64,000 nucleotides of DNA from Halioglobus sp. GTDB taxonomy: Bacteria; Pseudomonadota; Gammaproteobacteria; Pseudomonadales; Halieaceae. A program made the position numbers and the translations under genes. A model generated the notes under the pieces. It was not told where the DNA came from. It worked only from the letters and a program-made list of their open reading frames with translations, and did not search any database. Below, piece by piece: positions 54,462 to 63,172 of the stretch. Every line of letters starts with the position of its first letter. Position 1 is the stretch's first letter. The stretch lies in contig JAGRIE010000013.1 in the NCBI GenBank assembly GCA_020443425.1, positions 39,583 through 103,582 of the forward strand, read 5' to 3'.

Positions 54462-54477
54462 CGTGACAGGTGTCACG
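54462..54477 (-). promoter_or_regulatory. CRP/Vfr-like operator upstream of the GH97 gene
   Basis: The dyad CGTGACA-GG-TGTCACG contains GTGA-N6-TCAC, the core of a CRP/Vfr site. It is about 96 bp upstream of the GH97 start codon and about 32 bp upstream of a -10-like TATACT (54430-54425, minus strand). Control by cAMP-CRP would suit a polysaccharide-degrading enzyme. Confidence 0.5.
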
Positions 54478-54530
54478 TTTCGGCATCACTGTGCCGCGTT
54501 TTTATCGGTTGGCGGCAGCGCCGGCCCGGC

Positions 54531-56225
54531 TCACGACAGGCCGGCTGCCCCGGTCTGCAGTTCGGTGCGGTTGCGCCCGGCCTCCTTGGCGCGGTACATG
54601 GCGGCGTCTGCCCGCTGCAGCAGGTCTTCAATACCGCGGTCACCCGGCAGCAACTCGCTGATGCCGAGGCTCACGGTGATCTCCCTGCCCTCGGGGGCAG
54701 CCGCCATCTGCGCCAGCCGTAAACGCTCGGCGATTTTGCGCGCTTCGGAGATGGGTGTCTCCACCAGCAGGATGGCGAACTCCTCGCCACCGAGTCGCAC
54801 CACCAGGTCGGAGGCCCGCGACTGCTTCTGGCAGTGCTGGGCCAGCCCGCGCAACACCTGGTCGCCGAAGGCGTGGCCCCAGCTGTCATTGACCCGCTTG
54901 AAGTGATCGACATCCAGCAGCACCAGCGACAGCGGGTGGTCGTAGCGACGCGCGCGATCGTACTCCATTTCGCCCTGGATCTGGAACAGGCGTCGATTGG
55001 CCAGCCCGGTGAGGAAATCGGTATAGGCGTAGACGCGTTCAGCGGACACGCGGGTCGCGATCGACCAGGTGAAAAAAGCAAACGCCACCGCGCAGCCGAT
55101 CGCGGGCAGATGCAACAGCAGGTCGCTGTTGGGCAGAACCCCGCTGACCCTCAGGGTGCCCAGCATCGAGCCCAGGTGGGCGATAGTCCAGCCGAGCGCG
55201 AATACCGATGCGTGGGGCCGGCGCCGGTACCACAGGTAGAAAGCCAGCCCGATCGTGAACAGCGGTCCCAGCCCGGCGACCAGTCCCAGGATCAGGCCGA
55301 GTGTGGCTGTGGACAGCAGCGGTGAGAGAATTACCGCAAAACCCAGCCACTGCAACAGCGCCACCACCCGGTCGGCCCAGCGACACTGGCTGGCCAGCAG
55401 CAGGTAGCGGCGGAAGAACAGCGCGCCGAAGCCGAACAGCAAGCCCATACTGGCCAGGTGCAGGGTGTTGATGAACGGCAGCAGCGCCGCGGGCAGCCAG
55501 AGACTGGGAAAGCCGTTCAGGAACGCCAGGTAGAGCCCGTAGGAGGTCAGGTAGGCGGCCAGTAGCAGCGCATTGGTCTCCCGGGCCAGTTGCGCCGCGA
55601 ACAGCAGATAGAGCACGGTGACGGCGACACCGCCGAACAGCACACCATAGGCAAGGCCGAGCAGTTGCTCGTGCCACTGGAACTGCATCGGCGGCCACAG
55701 GGAGAGCTCCAGGTTCAGGTTGGACTCGGTGGCGACACGCAGATACAGCGTCTGCGAGCTGTCGGGCGGCAGTTCCAGCTCAAACGCCGCCACGCGGTTG
55801 CGAAAGCGGTGCCCCGGTGCGACGGAGTCGCCCGCGATTCGCACATCGCCCGCGCCGGGCCCGGTGAAAACCCGCACGTCGTCGGTGGGCGCATAGTCGT
55901 GGCTCAGGATGACCCTGCGAGCAGTGGCATCCGGGTTGGTGATCTGTAGGCGGGCCCAGTAGACCGAGCTGGTAATGCCGCGGTTGAGGGCGCTGGCAGG
56001 CGACGGAGAGAAGTCAGCCGCTCGCCAGGACTCGACGACCTGCGCGTAGCTGAGCGAACCGGCGGGGTCCTCAAGCAGTGCCAGGTGTTCAGGGCCAATA
56101 CGCACGCGGTCGTCGATAGCGGTCACCGCCACAGGCGTCACGGCGCGCGCGAACGCGGAACAGAGCACCAGCGAAAGCAGCAGCCAGCGCAGTTGCCGGG
56201 TTGTCGCAGGGCGGGTCTTGCGCAC
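54531..56225 (-). CDS. Diguanylate cyclase with 7TMR-DISM sensor
   Basis: A 564-residue membrane protein. After a signal peptide (about 1-27) comes a periplasmic 7TMR-DISM extracellular domain (about 30-175), seven membrane helices (about 185-395), and a GGDEF domain (about 405-560). The catalytic motif is RLGGEEFAIL, and the inhibitory I-site RASD stands exactly five residues before GGEEF, so product inhibition is likely. It makes cyclic di-GMP in response to an outside signal, possibly a carbohydrate as in related DISM sensors. The gene neighbours the GH97 hydrolase on the same strand. Confidence 0.92.
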   Translation of the reverse strand: MRKTRPATTRQLRWLLLSLVLCSAFARAVTPVAVTAIDDRVRIGPEHLALLEDPAGSLSYAQVVESWRAADFSPSPASALNRGITSSVYWARLQITNPDATARRVILSHDYAPTDDVRVFTGPGAGDVRIAGDSVAPGHRFRNRVAAFELELPPDSSQTLYLRVATESNLNLELSLWPPMQFQWHEQLLGLAYGVLFGGVAVTVLYLLFAAQLARETNALLLAAYLTSYGLYLAFLNGFPSLWLPAALLPFINTLHLASMGLLFGFGALFFRRYLLLASQCRWADRVVALLQWLGFAVILSPLLSTATLGLILGLVAGLGPLFTIGLAFYLWYRRRPHASVFALGWTIAHLGSMLGTLRVSGVLPNSDLLLHLPAIGCAVAFAFFTWSIATRVSAERVYAYTDFLTGLANRRLFQIQGEMEYDRARRYDHPLSLVLLDVDHFKRVNDSWGHAFGDQVLRGLAQHCQKQSRASDLVVRLGGEEFAILLVETPISEARKIAERLRLAQMAAAPEGREITVSLGISELLPGDRGIEDLLQRADAAMYRAKEAGRNRTELQTGAAGLS

Positions 56226-56330
56226 AGGTCATCCAAAACGGGGTCAGGGAACCCGATTGTACCGTCGGGATGCAAGGGTGCAAACCGTTGCCGGCGATGG
56301 GGCAGGCGGGCGTTCCGGCGGTAAGCTGCC

Positions 56331-57893
56331 TCAGTGCACGCCGGACACGGGTCGCATCTGGGTATCGCACACCCCGCCGACCTGTACCGTGACCATCTGT
56401 TCCGGGCCGGCGCAGGACTCGCCGCGCTGTGCGATGTTGCAGCTGAGCCCCAGCGGCCGGCCCGCATTCAGCCAGAATGGCGTTTTGCGGTGTCGCCCGA
56501 CTTCCTGTAGCGCGCAGCCGGCGGGAATGCCGTAGGGTGCGCAGTCGGTGGCGGTGGAGAGCGTCACTTTGCGGTCGTCGACAAGGAAGCCGGGGTAGTC
56601 GTCCCTGAACTCGACCGTGTCGCGATCGTCGTCCTCCTGCAGCACAAAGGTGCGAAAGCGGTAGCCATTGCCGACCTTGTCATCGACCTGGATACGCGTG
56701 TTGGCGATCAGCGCGAAGTCGTTGCCGTTGCGTGCCACGGCGCCCGACATGTACTCGACGCGCTCGTGCTCCGGAAAACACTTGCCCATCGCGGGCGCGT
56801 GGTAATAGTGCGCGGTGCGCTCCAGTTCCGGCAGCGGCGTGCCCGGGAACAGGGCCTGCAGATCGGCGCTGTCGCCAAACAGGATACGCTGCACATCAAT
56901 GACGTTCTGGCCGTACATCGCCTGCAGTTTGTCGTAGTAGGGCTGTGCCGCGAGGTCGTCGCGCAGGAAGCAGGAGGTGAGACCGGAAATCTGCGTGAGG
57001 TATTCATCCCAGATGTTGTACTGCGACACCTTGGTGGCGACGCCGGCAAAATCCCCTTCGGAGGAGCAGCCCTCGCGACTGAAGCAGCGCTGCAGGGCGC
57101 GATTGCGGATGGTCAGTGCGATGATATTGCGCTCGCAGGCGCCGTAGGCGTTGCAGCCGCGATCCAGGTGCCCCTCGAACAGGGCCGTGCGCATGGTGAG
57201 GTCCAGGTCGCGGGCCTGCTCCAGTGTCTCCTGCGGCCAGCTGCCGGCGCGCTCCTGCTGGAACCCGCGCCAGGCCGCCAGCAGGGAATCGCGCCGCCCG
57301 ATGAGCCGGCTGTTGGCCTGCGCGCACTGGGTGCTGTTGTGGAAAGCGCGCACCACCGCGTCCGGACCCGCCGTCGCTGCCGGTGTGGCAGAGGCCGGCG
57401 CCGGTGTCCCGGTGCGCGGCGGATCAAAAAACGGCACCTTTTCCATCGCGTACAGCTTGCGCACACTGATGACATGGCGCTGGTCGGCGGCGCAGTGGTG
57501 GTTGTCCACGGTGAGGGCCTTGCGCTGTGCAATGGCCTCTGCCACGCGCGCAGTTGCCGAATCGGTGGCCGCTCGCGGGTCGACGACTACTTCAAAGCCG
57601 ACATACGGGGTGCCGCTGGCGTCGGTCAGCGGCTGGCCCTCGCGCACCACCAGGCAGGGAATCAGGGAGGTGCCCTGCACCAGGTTGCCGGCCGGGTTGG
57701 CCAGGCCGCTGCGCTGGAATGCCTGCACATCGTAGTAGGGGACTTCGAGGGCGCCGTTGAACTGGTACAGCGTCATCACCGGGGTCGCCGGGATGGCGGC
57801 CTGTGTGGTGTGAGCCGCTGCGAGCGCCAGTGCGCCGGCCAGACGTTGCAGTGCGATCTTCAGTGTTCGCATCCGGGTATCTAAATGACTCAT
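56331..57893 (-). CDS. Secreted cysteine-rich protein, unknown function
   Basis: A 520-residue protein with a signal-like N-terminus (about 8-33, RTLKIALQRLAGALALAAAH) and many cysteines spread through the mature part (for example TQCAQANS, GCNAYGACERN, RCFSREGCSSEGD, GVCDTQ), suggesting disulfides in the periplasm or outside. No catalytic or fold motif is recognised. Either the ATG at 57893 or the one at 57872 may be the start; neither has a strong ribosome site. It begins only 7 bp after the tRNA-Arg 3' end on the same strand, so it may be transcribed from the tRNA promoter. Confidence 0.7.
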   Translation of the reverse strand: MSHLDTRMRTLKIALQRLAGALALAAAHTTQAAIPATPVMTLYQFNGALEVPYYDVQAFQRSGLANPAGNLVQGTSLIPCLVVREGQPLTDASGTPYVGFEVVVDPRAATDSATARVAEAIAQRKALTVDNHHCAADQRHVISVRKLYAMEKVPFFDPPRTGTPAPASATPAATAGPDAVVRAFHNSTQCAQANSRLIGRRDSLLAAWRGFQQERAGSWPQETLEQARDLDLTMRTALFEGHLDRGCNAYGACERNIIALTIRNRALQRCFSREGCSSEGDFAGVATKVSQYNIWDEYLTQISGLTSCFLRDDLAAQPYYDKLQAMYGQNVIDVQRILFGDSADLQALFPGTPLPELERTAHYYHAPAMGKCFPEHERVEYMSGAVARNGNDFALIANTRIQVDDKVGNGYRFRTFVLQEDDDRDTVEFRDDYPGFLVDDRKVTLSTATDCAPYGIPAGCALQEVGRHRKTPFWLNAGRPLGLSCNIAQRGESCAGPEQMVTVQVGGVCDTQMRPVSGVH

Positions 57894-57900
57894 GAAAAAG

Positions 57901-57977
57901 TGGCGCGCCCGGAGAGATTCGAACTCCCGACCAACTGGTTCGAAGCCAGTTACTCTATCCAGCTGAGCTACGGGCGC
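57901..57977 (-). tRNA. tRNA-Arg (anticodon TCG)
   Basis: A complete 77-nt tRNA with encoded CCA (57901-57903). The acceptor stem GCGCCCG (57977-57971) pairs with CGGGCGC (57911-57905). The anticodon stem ACTGG/CCAGT holds the loop CTTCGAA, anticodon TCG, reading CGA (Arg). The T-arm contains GTTCGAATC. A perfect -10 lies 15 bp upstream. Confidence 0.96.
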
Positions 57978-57991
57978 GTGGAAGAAGGGCG

Positions 57992-57997
57992 ATTATA
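57992..57997 (-). promoter_or_regulatory. tRNA-Arg promoter -10 box
   Basis: A perfect TATAAT on the minus strand ends 15 bp before the mature tRNA 5' end and is followed by a GC-rich discriminator (CGCCC), typical of stringently controlled tRNA promoters. No good -35 is seen; CTTCCT at about 17 bp spacing is the nearest. Confidence 0.55.
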
Positions 57998-58193
57998 TAG
58001 ATTCCTGGCCCCGGAGGAAGGCCTTCGACGCCAATATCGCCGTATATCCGCCAAATTTTCCTGGTTTTCGCCCCGCGGGGGCGTGGCCGACGCCGATTTT
58101 ACCGCGGCGACAACCGCTGCCCGGGACATTCATCCTCACGCATTGGGGATTTACTCAGGTATACTGTGGCCCAGCTAAAATCAGGTTTTTGCC

Positions 58194-59102
58194 GTGTCAG
58201 TCAACGAATCCAGTACAGAAGCGACAAATGAGGGAAGTGCGGCAGCACAGGCTGCCCCTGAGGCGCAGCCTGTGGTGAGTCCGCAGGGGCCGGCGTCGTC
58301 GCGCGCGGGCGAGCGGCCGCAACAGGGTGAAATGCCGTTCGCTGTGGTCATGGGCAAGACGCTGACCGAATTCCCCAAGGACCTGTATATCCCGCCGCAG
58401 GCGCTCGCTGTGTTCCTCGAGGCCTTCGAGGGCCCGCTGGATCTGCTGCTGTACCTGATCAAGCGGCAGAACCTGGATATTCTCGATATCGACGTCTCCC
58501 GTATCACCGAGCAGTACATGCAGTACGTGGAGCTGATGGATGCCATGCAGTTCGAACTGGCGGCGGAGTACCTGTTGATGGCCGCAATGCTGGCCGAGAT
58601 CAAGTCGAGGATGCTGCTGCCGCGCGCCAGCGATGTGGAGGAGGATGAGGAGGATCCGCGCGCGCAGCTGATCCGGCGGCTGCAGGAGTACGAGCGTTTC
58701 AAGAAAGCGGCGGAGGATATCGAGGAGCTGCCGCGCGTGGAGCGCGATACCTGGGTCGGCAGCGCGAGTCCCCCCGAACTGCAGCGCGCGCGGCTGGAGC
58801 CGCAGGTCGAGATGCGGGAGCTGCTGCTGGCGATGGGCGAGGTGATGCGTCGGGCGGACATGTTCGCCAGTCACCATATCCAGCGCGAGGCGCTGTCGAC
58901 GCGTGAGCGTATGAGCGAGGTGCTGGAGCGCCTGGCCGGTCGCCAGTTTGTACCCTTTGTCTCGCTGTTCAGTGCCTCCGAGGGCCGCCTGGGAGTGGTA
59001 GTGACCTTTCTGGCCATCATGGAGCTTATCAAGGAATCACTTGTGGAAATCGTGCAGACCGAACTTTTCGGCCCGATCCACGTCAAGGCAAGGTCGGAGT
59101 AA
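58194..59102 (+). CDS. scpA: Segregation and condensation protein A
   Basis: A 302-residue kleisin subunit of the SMC-ScpAB complex, which compacts and segregates chromosomes. After a disordered Ala/Glu/Gln-rich N-terminal extension (1-68), longer than in Bacillus ScpA, the core begins FEGPLDLLLYLIKRQNLDILDI and continues with AAEYLLMAAMLAEIKSRMLL. The C-terminal winged-helix part (about 240-302; TFLAIMELIKESLVEIVQ) binds the SMC head. The start is GTG with AGG 8 bp upstream and a -10-like TATACT at 58160. It is followed by scpB one base after the stop. Confidence 0.93.
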   Translation: MSVNESSTEATNEGSAAAQAAPEAQPVVSPQGPASSRAGERPQQGEMPFAVVMGKTLTEFPKDLYIPPQALAVFLEAFEGPLDLLLYLIKRQNLDILDIDVSRITEQYMQYVELMDAMQFELAAEYLLMAAMLAEIKSRMLLPRASDVEEDEEDPRAQLIRRLQEYERFKKAAEDIEELPRVERDTWVGSASPPELQRARLEPQVEMRELLLAMGEVMRRADMFASHHIQREALSTRERMSEVLERLAGRQFVPFVSLFSASEGRLGVVVTFLAIMELIKESLVEIVQTELFGPIHVKARSE

Positions 59103-59103
59103 T

Positions 59104-60018
59104 ATGTCGGACATCGGTTTGGTGCAGATTATCGAGGGGGCGCTGTTGGCCGCAGACAAGCCGCTCACGGTAGCGCAATTGGGGGATTTGTTTGAGGAGC
59201 ACGAGCGGCCGGATAACACCGCGATTCGCGAGGCGCTGACGGAGGCGCAGGCCCGCTGCGACGAGCGCGGCTTTGAGCTGAAAGAAGTGGCCAGCGGCTT
59301 CCGCTACCAGGTGCGGCAATCGCTCAGTCCCTGGGTTGGCCGGCTGTGGCACGAGCGGCCGCAGAAGTATTCTCGGGCGCTGCTGGAAACCCTGGCGCTG
59401 GTCGCCTATCGGCAGCCCATCACGCGCGGCGAGATCGAGGAGATACGCGGTGTCGCTGTCAGCTCCAACATCATTAAAACCCTGCACGAGCGGGAGTGGA
59501 TACGCGTGGTCGGTCATCGCGACGTGCCCGGGCGGCCGGCGATGTATGCCACCACCCGCCAGTTCCTCGATTACTTCAGCCTGAAGACACTCGATCAGCT
59601 GCCGGCGCTCGCGGAGATCCGCGACCTCGAGACGCTGAACGCCGAGCTCGGCTTCAGCGATCCGCTGCCCACGGCAGAGGCTGCACCGGCCGGGCAGGAC
59701 GCATCCGGGGAGGGCGCTGCAGCGCAGGCGGAAGCGGGCCAGATGGAACTGGAGGCTGCGCCAGACGGCTCTGCGCCTGCGCAGGAGGCCGTGGCGTCAG
59801 GCCCGGGCCTGAGTGTGGTCGGCGGTACGGCACATGTGCCGGCACCTGCCGGCGAGCAGTCCGAGCCTGTGACTCTTGCCGAAGCGGCGGATGATCTGGA
59901 GGCGCGAGCGGCGCAGCCAGGGTCCGGCGCTGCTGCCCCCGTTGCTGACAGCGGGATTGACCCGGCGCCGGATGGCTACGCGGACAGCGCGTCGTCTGAA
60001 TCCGAATCAAAGAACTGA
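59104..60018 (+). CDS. scpB: Segregation and condensation protein B
   Basis: A 304-residue protein with two winged-helix domains (about 1-185). It includes LVQIIEGALLAADKPLTVAQL at the start, QKYSRALLETLALVAYRQPI and VSSNIIKTLHEREWIRVVGH. ScpB dimerises and binds the kleisin ScpA. The last 90 residues are an Ala/Glu/Gly/Pro-rich low-complexity tail, longer than in most ScpB proteins. The ATG at 59104 is chosen, one base after scpA; a frame from 59041 would overlap scpA widely. Confidence 0.93.
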   Translation: MSDIGLVQIIEGALLAADKPLTVAQLGDLFEEHERPDNTAIREALTEAQARCDERGFELKEVASGFRYQVRQSLSPWVGRLWHERPQKYSRALLETLALVAYRQPITRGEIEEIRGVAVSSNIIKTLHEREWIRVVGHRDVPGRPAMYATTRQFLDYFSLKTLDQLPALAEIRDLETLNAELGFSDPLPTAEAAPAGQDASGEGAAAQAEAGQMELEAAPDGSAPAQEAVASGPGLSVVGGTAHVPAPAGEQSEPVTLAEAADDLEARAAQPGSGAAAPVADSGIDPAPDGYADSASSESESKN

Positions 60019-60024
60019 TCTGAT

Positions 60025-60993
60025 ATGGCAAAGAAGTCCCACCGGGACGCACCCCGACTGCAGGGCAAGCAGCCGGCCGGCGTCGAAGCCAGGCCAGCCG
60101 CTGCCAAAGCCCCTGTGGCCGCGCCCAGCGCCGGCGAAAAACTGCAGAAAGTACTGGCGCGTACCGGTCTCGGTTCGCGCCGGGAGATGGAGCGCTGGAT
60201 CGAGGCCGGTCGTGTGGCGGTCAACGGCAGGGTCGCCCACCTCGGTGACCGCGTGGATGGCCGCGACAAGCTGGCCGTCGACGGTCGCGCACTGGATATC
60301 GCGCCGGCCGAGGAGGCGCGCTGCATTCTGTACCACAAGCCGCCCGGAGAGGTCTGCTCGCGCAATGATCCGGAGGGGCGCCGCACAGTGTTCGGGCGTC
60401 TGCCCAAGCTGAAAACCGGCCGTTGGATTTCCATTGGCCGACTGGATTTCAATACCTCCGGCCTGCTGTTGTTCACCACCGACGGTGAGCTGGCCAATGC
60501 GCTGATGCACCCCTCGTCCAACATCGAGCGCGAATATATGGTGCGGGTGATGGGCGATGTGCAGGACGATATGCTGCAGCGCATGCTGGAAGGTGTGATG
60601 CTGGAGGATGGGGTGGCGCGTTTCACCGACATCCAGCAGATCGGCAAAGGCGGCATCAATCGCTGGTACTGTGTTGTGCTGATGGAGGGGCGCAACCGCG
60701 AAGTGCGACGCCTGTGGGAGTCACAGGGTCTGACCGTATCGCGCCTCAAGCGCGTCCGCTACGGCGATGTCTTCATCCCCTCAAAGGTCAAGCAGGGGCA
60801 GTGGACAGAACTGGAGCGCACCGATGTGAAATCGCTGTATCGTATGGCCGGTCTCGCGCCGAAAGAGTTGGCGCGCAGCACCGACAGGGAGCGCGAGCTG
60901 ATGGAGCGCCAGTTCGGCAAGCGCCACGGCGGCGCCGGCGCTGGCCGCGGCGCGGCCAAGCGCAGTGGCCCGAAGCCGCGCGGTCGAAGCTGA
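60025..60993 (+). CDS. rluB: 23S rRNA pseudouridine(2605) synthase
   Basis: A 322-residue RsuA-family pseudouridine synthase. An S4 RNA-binding domain (about 37-85; GEKLQKVLARTGLGSRREME) precedes the catalytic domain with Asp141 in GRLDFNTSGLLLFTTDGEL and the EGRNREVRRLWES motif. RluB modifies U2605 of 23S rRNA. The C-terminus is basic and Gly/Arg-rich. It follows scpB by 6 bp, a conserved operon order. Confidence 0.95.
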   Translation: MAKKSHRDAPRLQGKQPAGVEARPAAAKAPVAAPSAGEKLQKVLARTGLGSRREMERWIEAGRVAVNGRVAHLGDRVDGRDKLAVDGRALDIAPAEEARCILYHKPPGEVCSRNDPEGRRTVFGRLPKLKTGRWISIGRLDFNTSGLLLFTTDGELANALMHPSSNIEREYMVRVMGDVQDDMLQRMLEGVMLEDGVARFTDIQQIGKGGINRWYCVVLMEGRNREVRRLWESQGLTVSRLKRVRYGDVFIPSKVKQGQWTELERTDVKSLYRMAGLAPKELARSTDRERELMERQFGKRHGGAGAGRGAAKRSGPKPRGRS

Positions 60994-61002
60994 GCGCCCG
61001 CG

Positions 61003-61761
61003 CTAGCGCGCGTCGAACGCCTTGCCGGTGACGCCGATGCTGTCCTCGCCCATCAGGTAGAGGTACGCCGGCATGATGTCCTGCGGTGAGGGGTTGCTGG
61101 TGGGCTCCTCCGCCGGGTAGGCGGTCCTGCGCATCGCGGTGTTGGTGCCGCGCGGATTCAGGCTGTTGACGCGGATATTCGAGGTGTTCTCCAGTTCGTC
61201 CGCCAGTACCTGCATAAACCCTTCGGTGGCGAACTTTGACACCGCATACGCCCCCCAGTACGCCCGGCCGGTGCGGCCGACCCCGGAGGATGTCATCACG
61301 ATGGACGCGCTGGGCGCCTGTTGCAGCAGCGGCAACAGGTAGCGCGTCAGCAGGAACTGTGCATTGACATTCACCTGCATCACTTCGGCCCAGCTGGCGT
61401 AGCCGGCGTCCGCAATCGGTCGGCGATCGCCCAGCAGCGCGGCGTTGTGCAGCAGGCCATCGAGACAGGAAAACTCCTCACTGAGCCCGTTCGCCAGATT
61501 GGCGTAACTCTCCTCCACAGCGGTGGCCAGGTCCATTTCAATGATGGCGGGCCTGGCCCCGCCCGCCGCCTCAATCGCATCGTACACCGCCTCCAGTTTG
61601 CTGCCGGTGCGCCCCAGCAACAGGACGGTGGCGCCGTGCGCGGCGTAGGTCAGCGCCGCAGCGCGACCGATACCGTCACCGGCGCCGGTAACCAGAATGG
61701 ACTTGCCCGCCAGCAGGTCGCTGCGGGCGGTGTAGTTGTCGGGGATAAGCAGATCGGTCAT
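61003..61761 (-). CDS. yciK: YciK family SDR oxidoreductase
   Basis: A 252-residue short-chain dehydrogenase with VTGAGDGIGRAAALTYA, NAALL, a catalytic serine in VMTSSGVG and YAVSK. The order ubiG-mupP-yciK is that of Pseudomonas. The start is the ATG at 61759-61761, which overlaps the mupP stop by 4 bp; an upstream start at 61839 would lie inside mupP. Substrate is unknown. It is convergent with rluB. Confidence 0.92.
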   Translation of the reverse strand: MTDLLIPDNYTARSDLLAGKSILVTGAGDGIGRAAALTYAAHGATVLLLGRTGSKLEAVYDAIEAAGGARPAIIEMDLATAVEESYANLANGLSEEFSCLDGLLHNAALLGDRRPIADAGYASWAEVMQVNVNAQFLLTRYLLPLLQQAPSASIVMTSSGVGRTGRAYWGAYAVSKFATEGFMQVLADELENTSNIRVNSLNPRGTNTAMRRTAYPAEEPTSNPSPQDIMPAYLYLMGEDSIGVTGKAFDAR

Positions 61762-62465
61762 GCGATGTCCTGTTGTCGGTTGCCCAGAATCAATTCGAGC
61801 AGGTCGGTACTGTGGTGTGCCTGTGCGTTGGCGCCCCACTGCTGCGGGTCGTCGCCGGCCTCGATATAGCCGTAGCCGGCGGCAATGGTGTACATGCCGG
61901 CGGCGCGTCCGGCCTCGATATCCCGCAGGTGGTCGCCCACGTAGATCGCCTCGTGCGGCGCACAGCCCAGTTCCCGGCAGTTCAGGTACAGCGACTCCGG
62001 GTGCGGTTTGCGGTGGCGGACATCGTCCGGGCAGACTACGCTGCCCGGTGGCGGCTGGATGCCCAGCTTCTGCAGCAGCGGCGCGGTGTAGGCGCGCGGT
62101 TTATTGGTGGCGATTCCCCACGCGACACCCTGCGACTGCAATCGCGCCAGCAGGGACTCGATGCCGGGGTAGGGTGCGGCCAGGGTGCCGAGCACCTCGC
62201 TGTAGAGTTCCAGCAGGCGCAGTCGATTTCGCTCGAACTCCGGTGCGTCCTCGGCCATATCCAGCCCCAGGCTGACCAGCGCGCGGGCACCACTGGATAC
62301 CGAGGCGCGAATGCGGGCCGGGTCCATCGGTTCGCGCCCGTGCTCCCGTCGTAGTGCCTGCACCACGGGAACGAATTCGTCGGCGGTATCGACCAGCGTG
62401 CCATCGAGGTCGAAAATAACCGCGCGCAGCCTGCCGGCGAAGGGGGGGGCTGGCTGTTGCATCAC
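61758..62465 (-). CDS. mupP: N-acetylmuramic acid 6-phosphate phosphatase MupP (HAD family)
   Basis: A 235-residue HAD phosphatase. The nucleophile motif is FDLDGTLVD (Asp19, Asp21), followed by ATNKPRAYT (motif II), [10 protein letters not shown] (motif III) and [11 protein letters not shown] (motif IV). It resembles phosphoglycolate phosphatases, but its place between ubiG and yciK is that of Pseudomonas mupP, which recycles peptidoglycan sugars by dephosphorylating MurNAc 6-phosphate. The first codons contain a C8 run (G8 at 62442-62449). It overlaps both neighbours by 4 bp. Confidence 0.88.
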   Translation of the reverse strand: MMQQPAPPFAGRLRAVIFDLDGTLVDTADEFVPVVQALRREHGREPMDPARIRASVSSGARALVSLGLDMAEDAPEFERNRLRLLELYSEVLGTLAAPYPGIESLLARLQSQGVAWGIATNKPRAYTAPLLQKLGIQPPPGSVVCPDDVRHRKPHPESLYLNCRELGCAPHEAIYVGDHLRDIEAGRAAGMYTIAAGYGYIEAGDDPQQWGANAQAHHSTDLLELILGNRQQDIA

Positions 62466-63172
62466 GCCGGCTTCACTGCGTGCACCATGTAGTTCACGCT
62501 GACGTCCTTCTCGTTCAGCCGGTAGCGCCGGCTCAGCGGGTTGTACGTCAGGCCGGTCATACCCTTTAGCACCAGCCCCGCCTCGCGCATCCAGCCGGCC
62601 AGTTCAGAGGGTTTGATGAACTTGGCGTACTCGTGGGTGCCCGCTGGCAGCAGCTGCAGAATATGCTCGGCGCCGACGATGGCGAACGCGAACGCCTTCG
62701 GATTGCGGTTGATGGTGGAGAAGTACAGGGCTCCGCCGGGCTTCGCCAGGGCGGCGCAGGCGGCGATGACCGCGCCCGGGTCCGGCACGTGTTCCAGCAT
62801 CTCCAGGCAGCAGACGATGTCGTATACGGCGCCTTCGTCCGCCGCCAGCTGTTCCGCCGTGGACTGGCGGTAATCCACCTCGACACCGGATTCCAGCTGG
62901 TGCAGTCGCGCCACGGCCAGCGGTGCCTCGCCCATGTCGATACCGGTGACAGCCGCGCCGCGCTGGGCCATGGCCTCGGCCAGGATGCCGCCGCCGCAAC
63001 CCACATCCACCAGCCGCTTGCCGGCGACCGGTGAGTGCTCGTCGATATAATTGGCGCGCAGTGGATTGATATCGTGCAGCGGTTTGAACTCGCTGCCCCG
63101 GTCCCACCAGCGCGAGGCGAGCGCCTCAAATTTGGCTATCTCCTGTGGGTCGACATTGAGCTGCTTGTTCAT
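62462..63172 (-). CDS. ubiG: Ubiquinone biosynthesis O-methyltransferase
   Basis: A 236-residue SAM methyltransferase that methylates two hydroxyl groups during ubiquinone synthesis. The SAM-binding motif is [15 protein letters not shown], preceded by [19 protein letters not shown], which is diagnostic for UbiG. Later come [13 protein letters not shown] and FSTINRN. It starts within the stop of the MtaD-type gene (4-bp overlap) and is coupled to mupP. Confidence 0.96.
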   Translation of the reverse strand: MNKQLNVDPQEIAKFEALASRWWDRGSEFKPLHDINPLRANYIDEHSPVAGKRLVDVGCGGGILAEAMAQRGAAVTGIDMGEAPLAVARLHQLESGVEVDYRQSTAEQLAADEGAVYDIVCCLEMLEHVPDPGAVIAACAALAKPGGALYFSTINRNPKAFAFAIVGAEHILQLLPAGTHEYAKFIKPSELAGWMREAGLVLKGMTGLTYNPLSRRYRLNEKDVSVNYMVHAVKPA

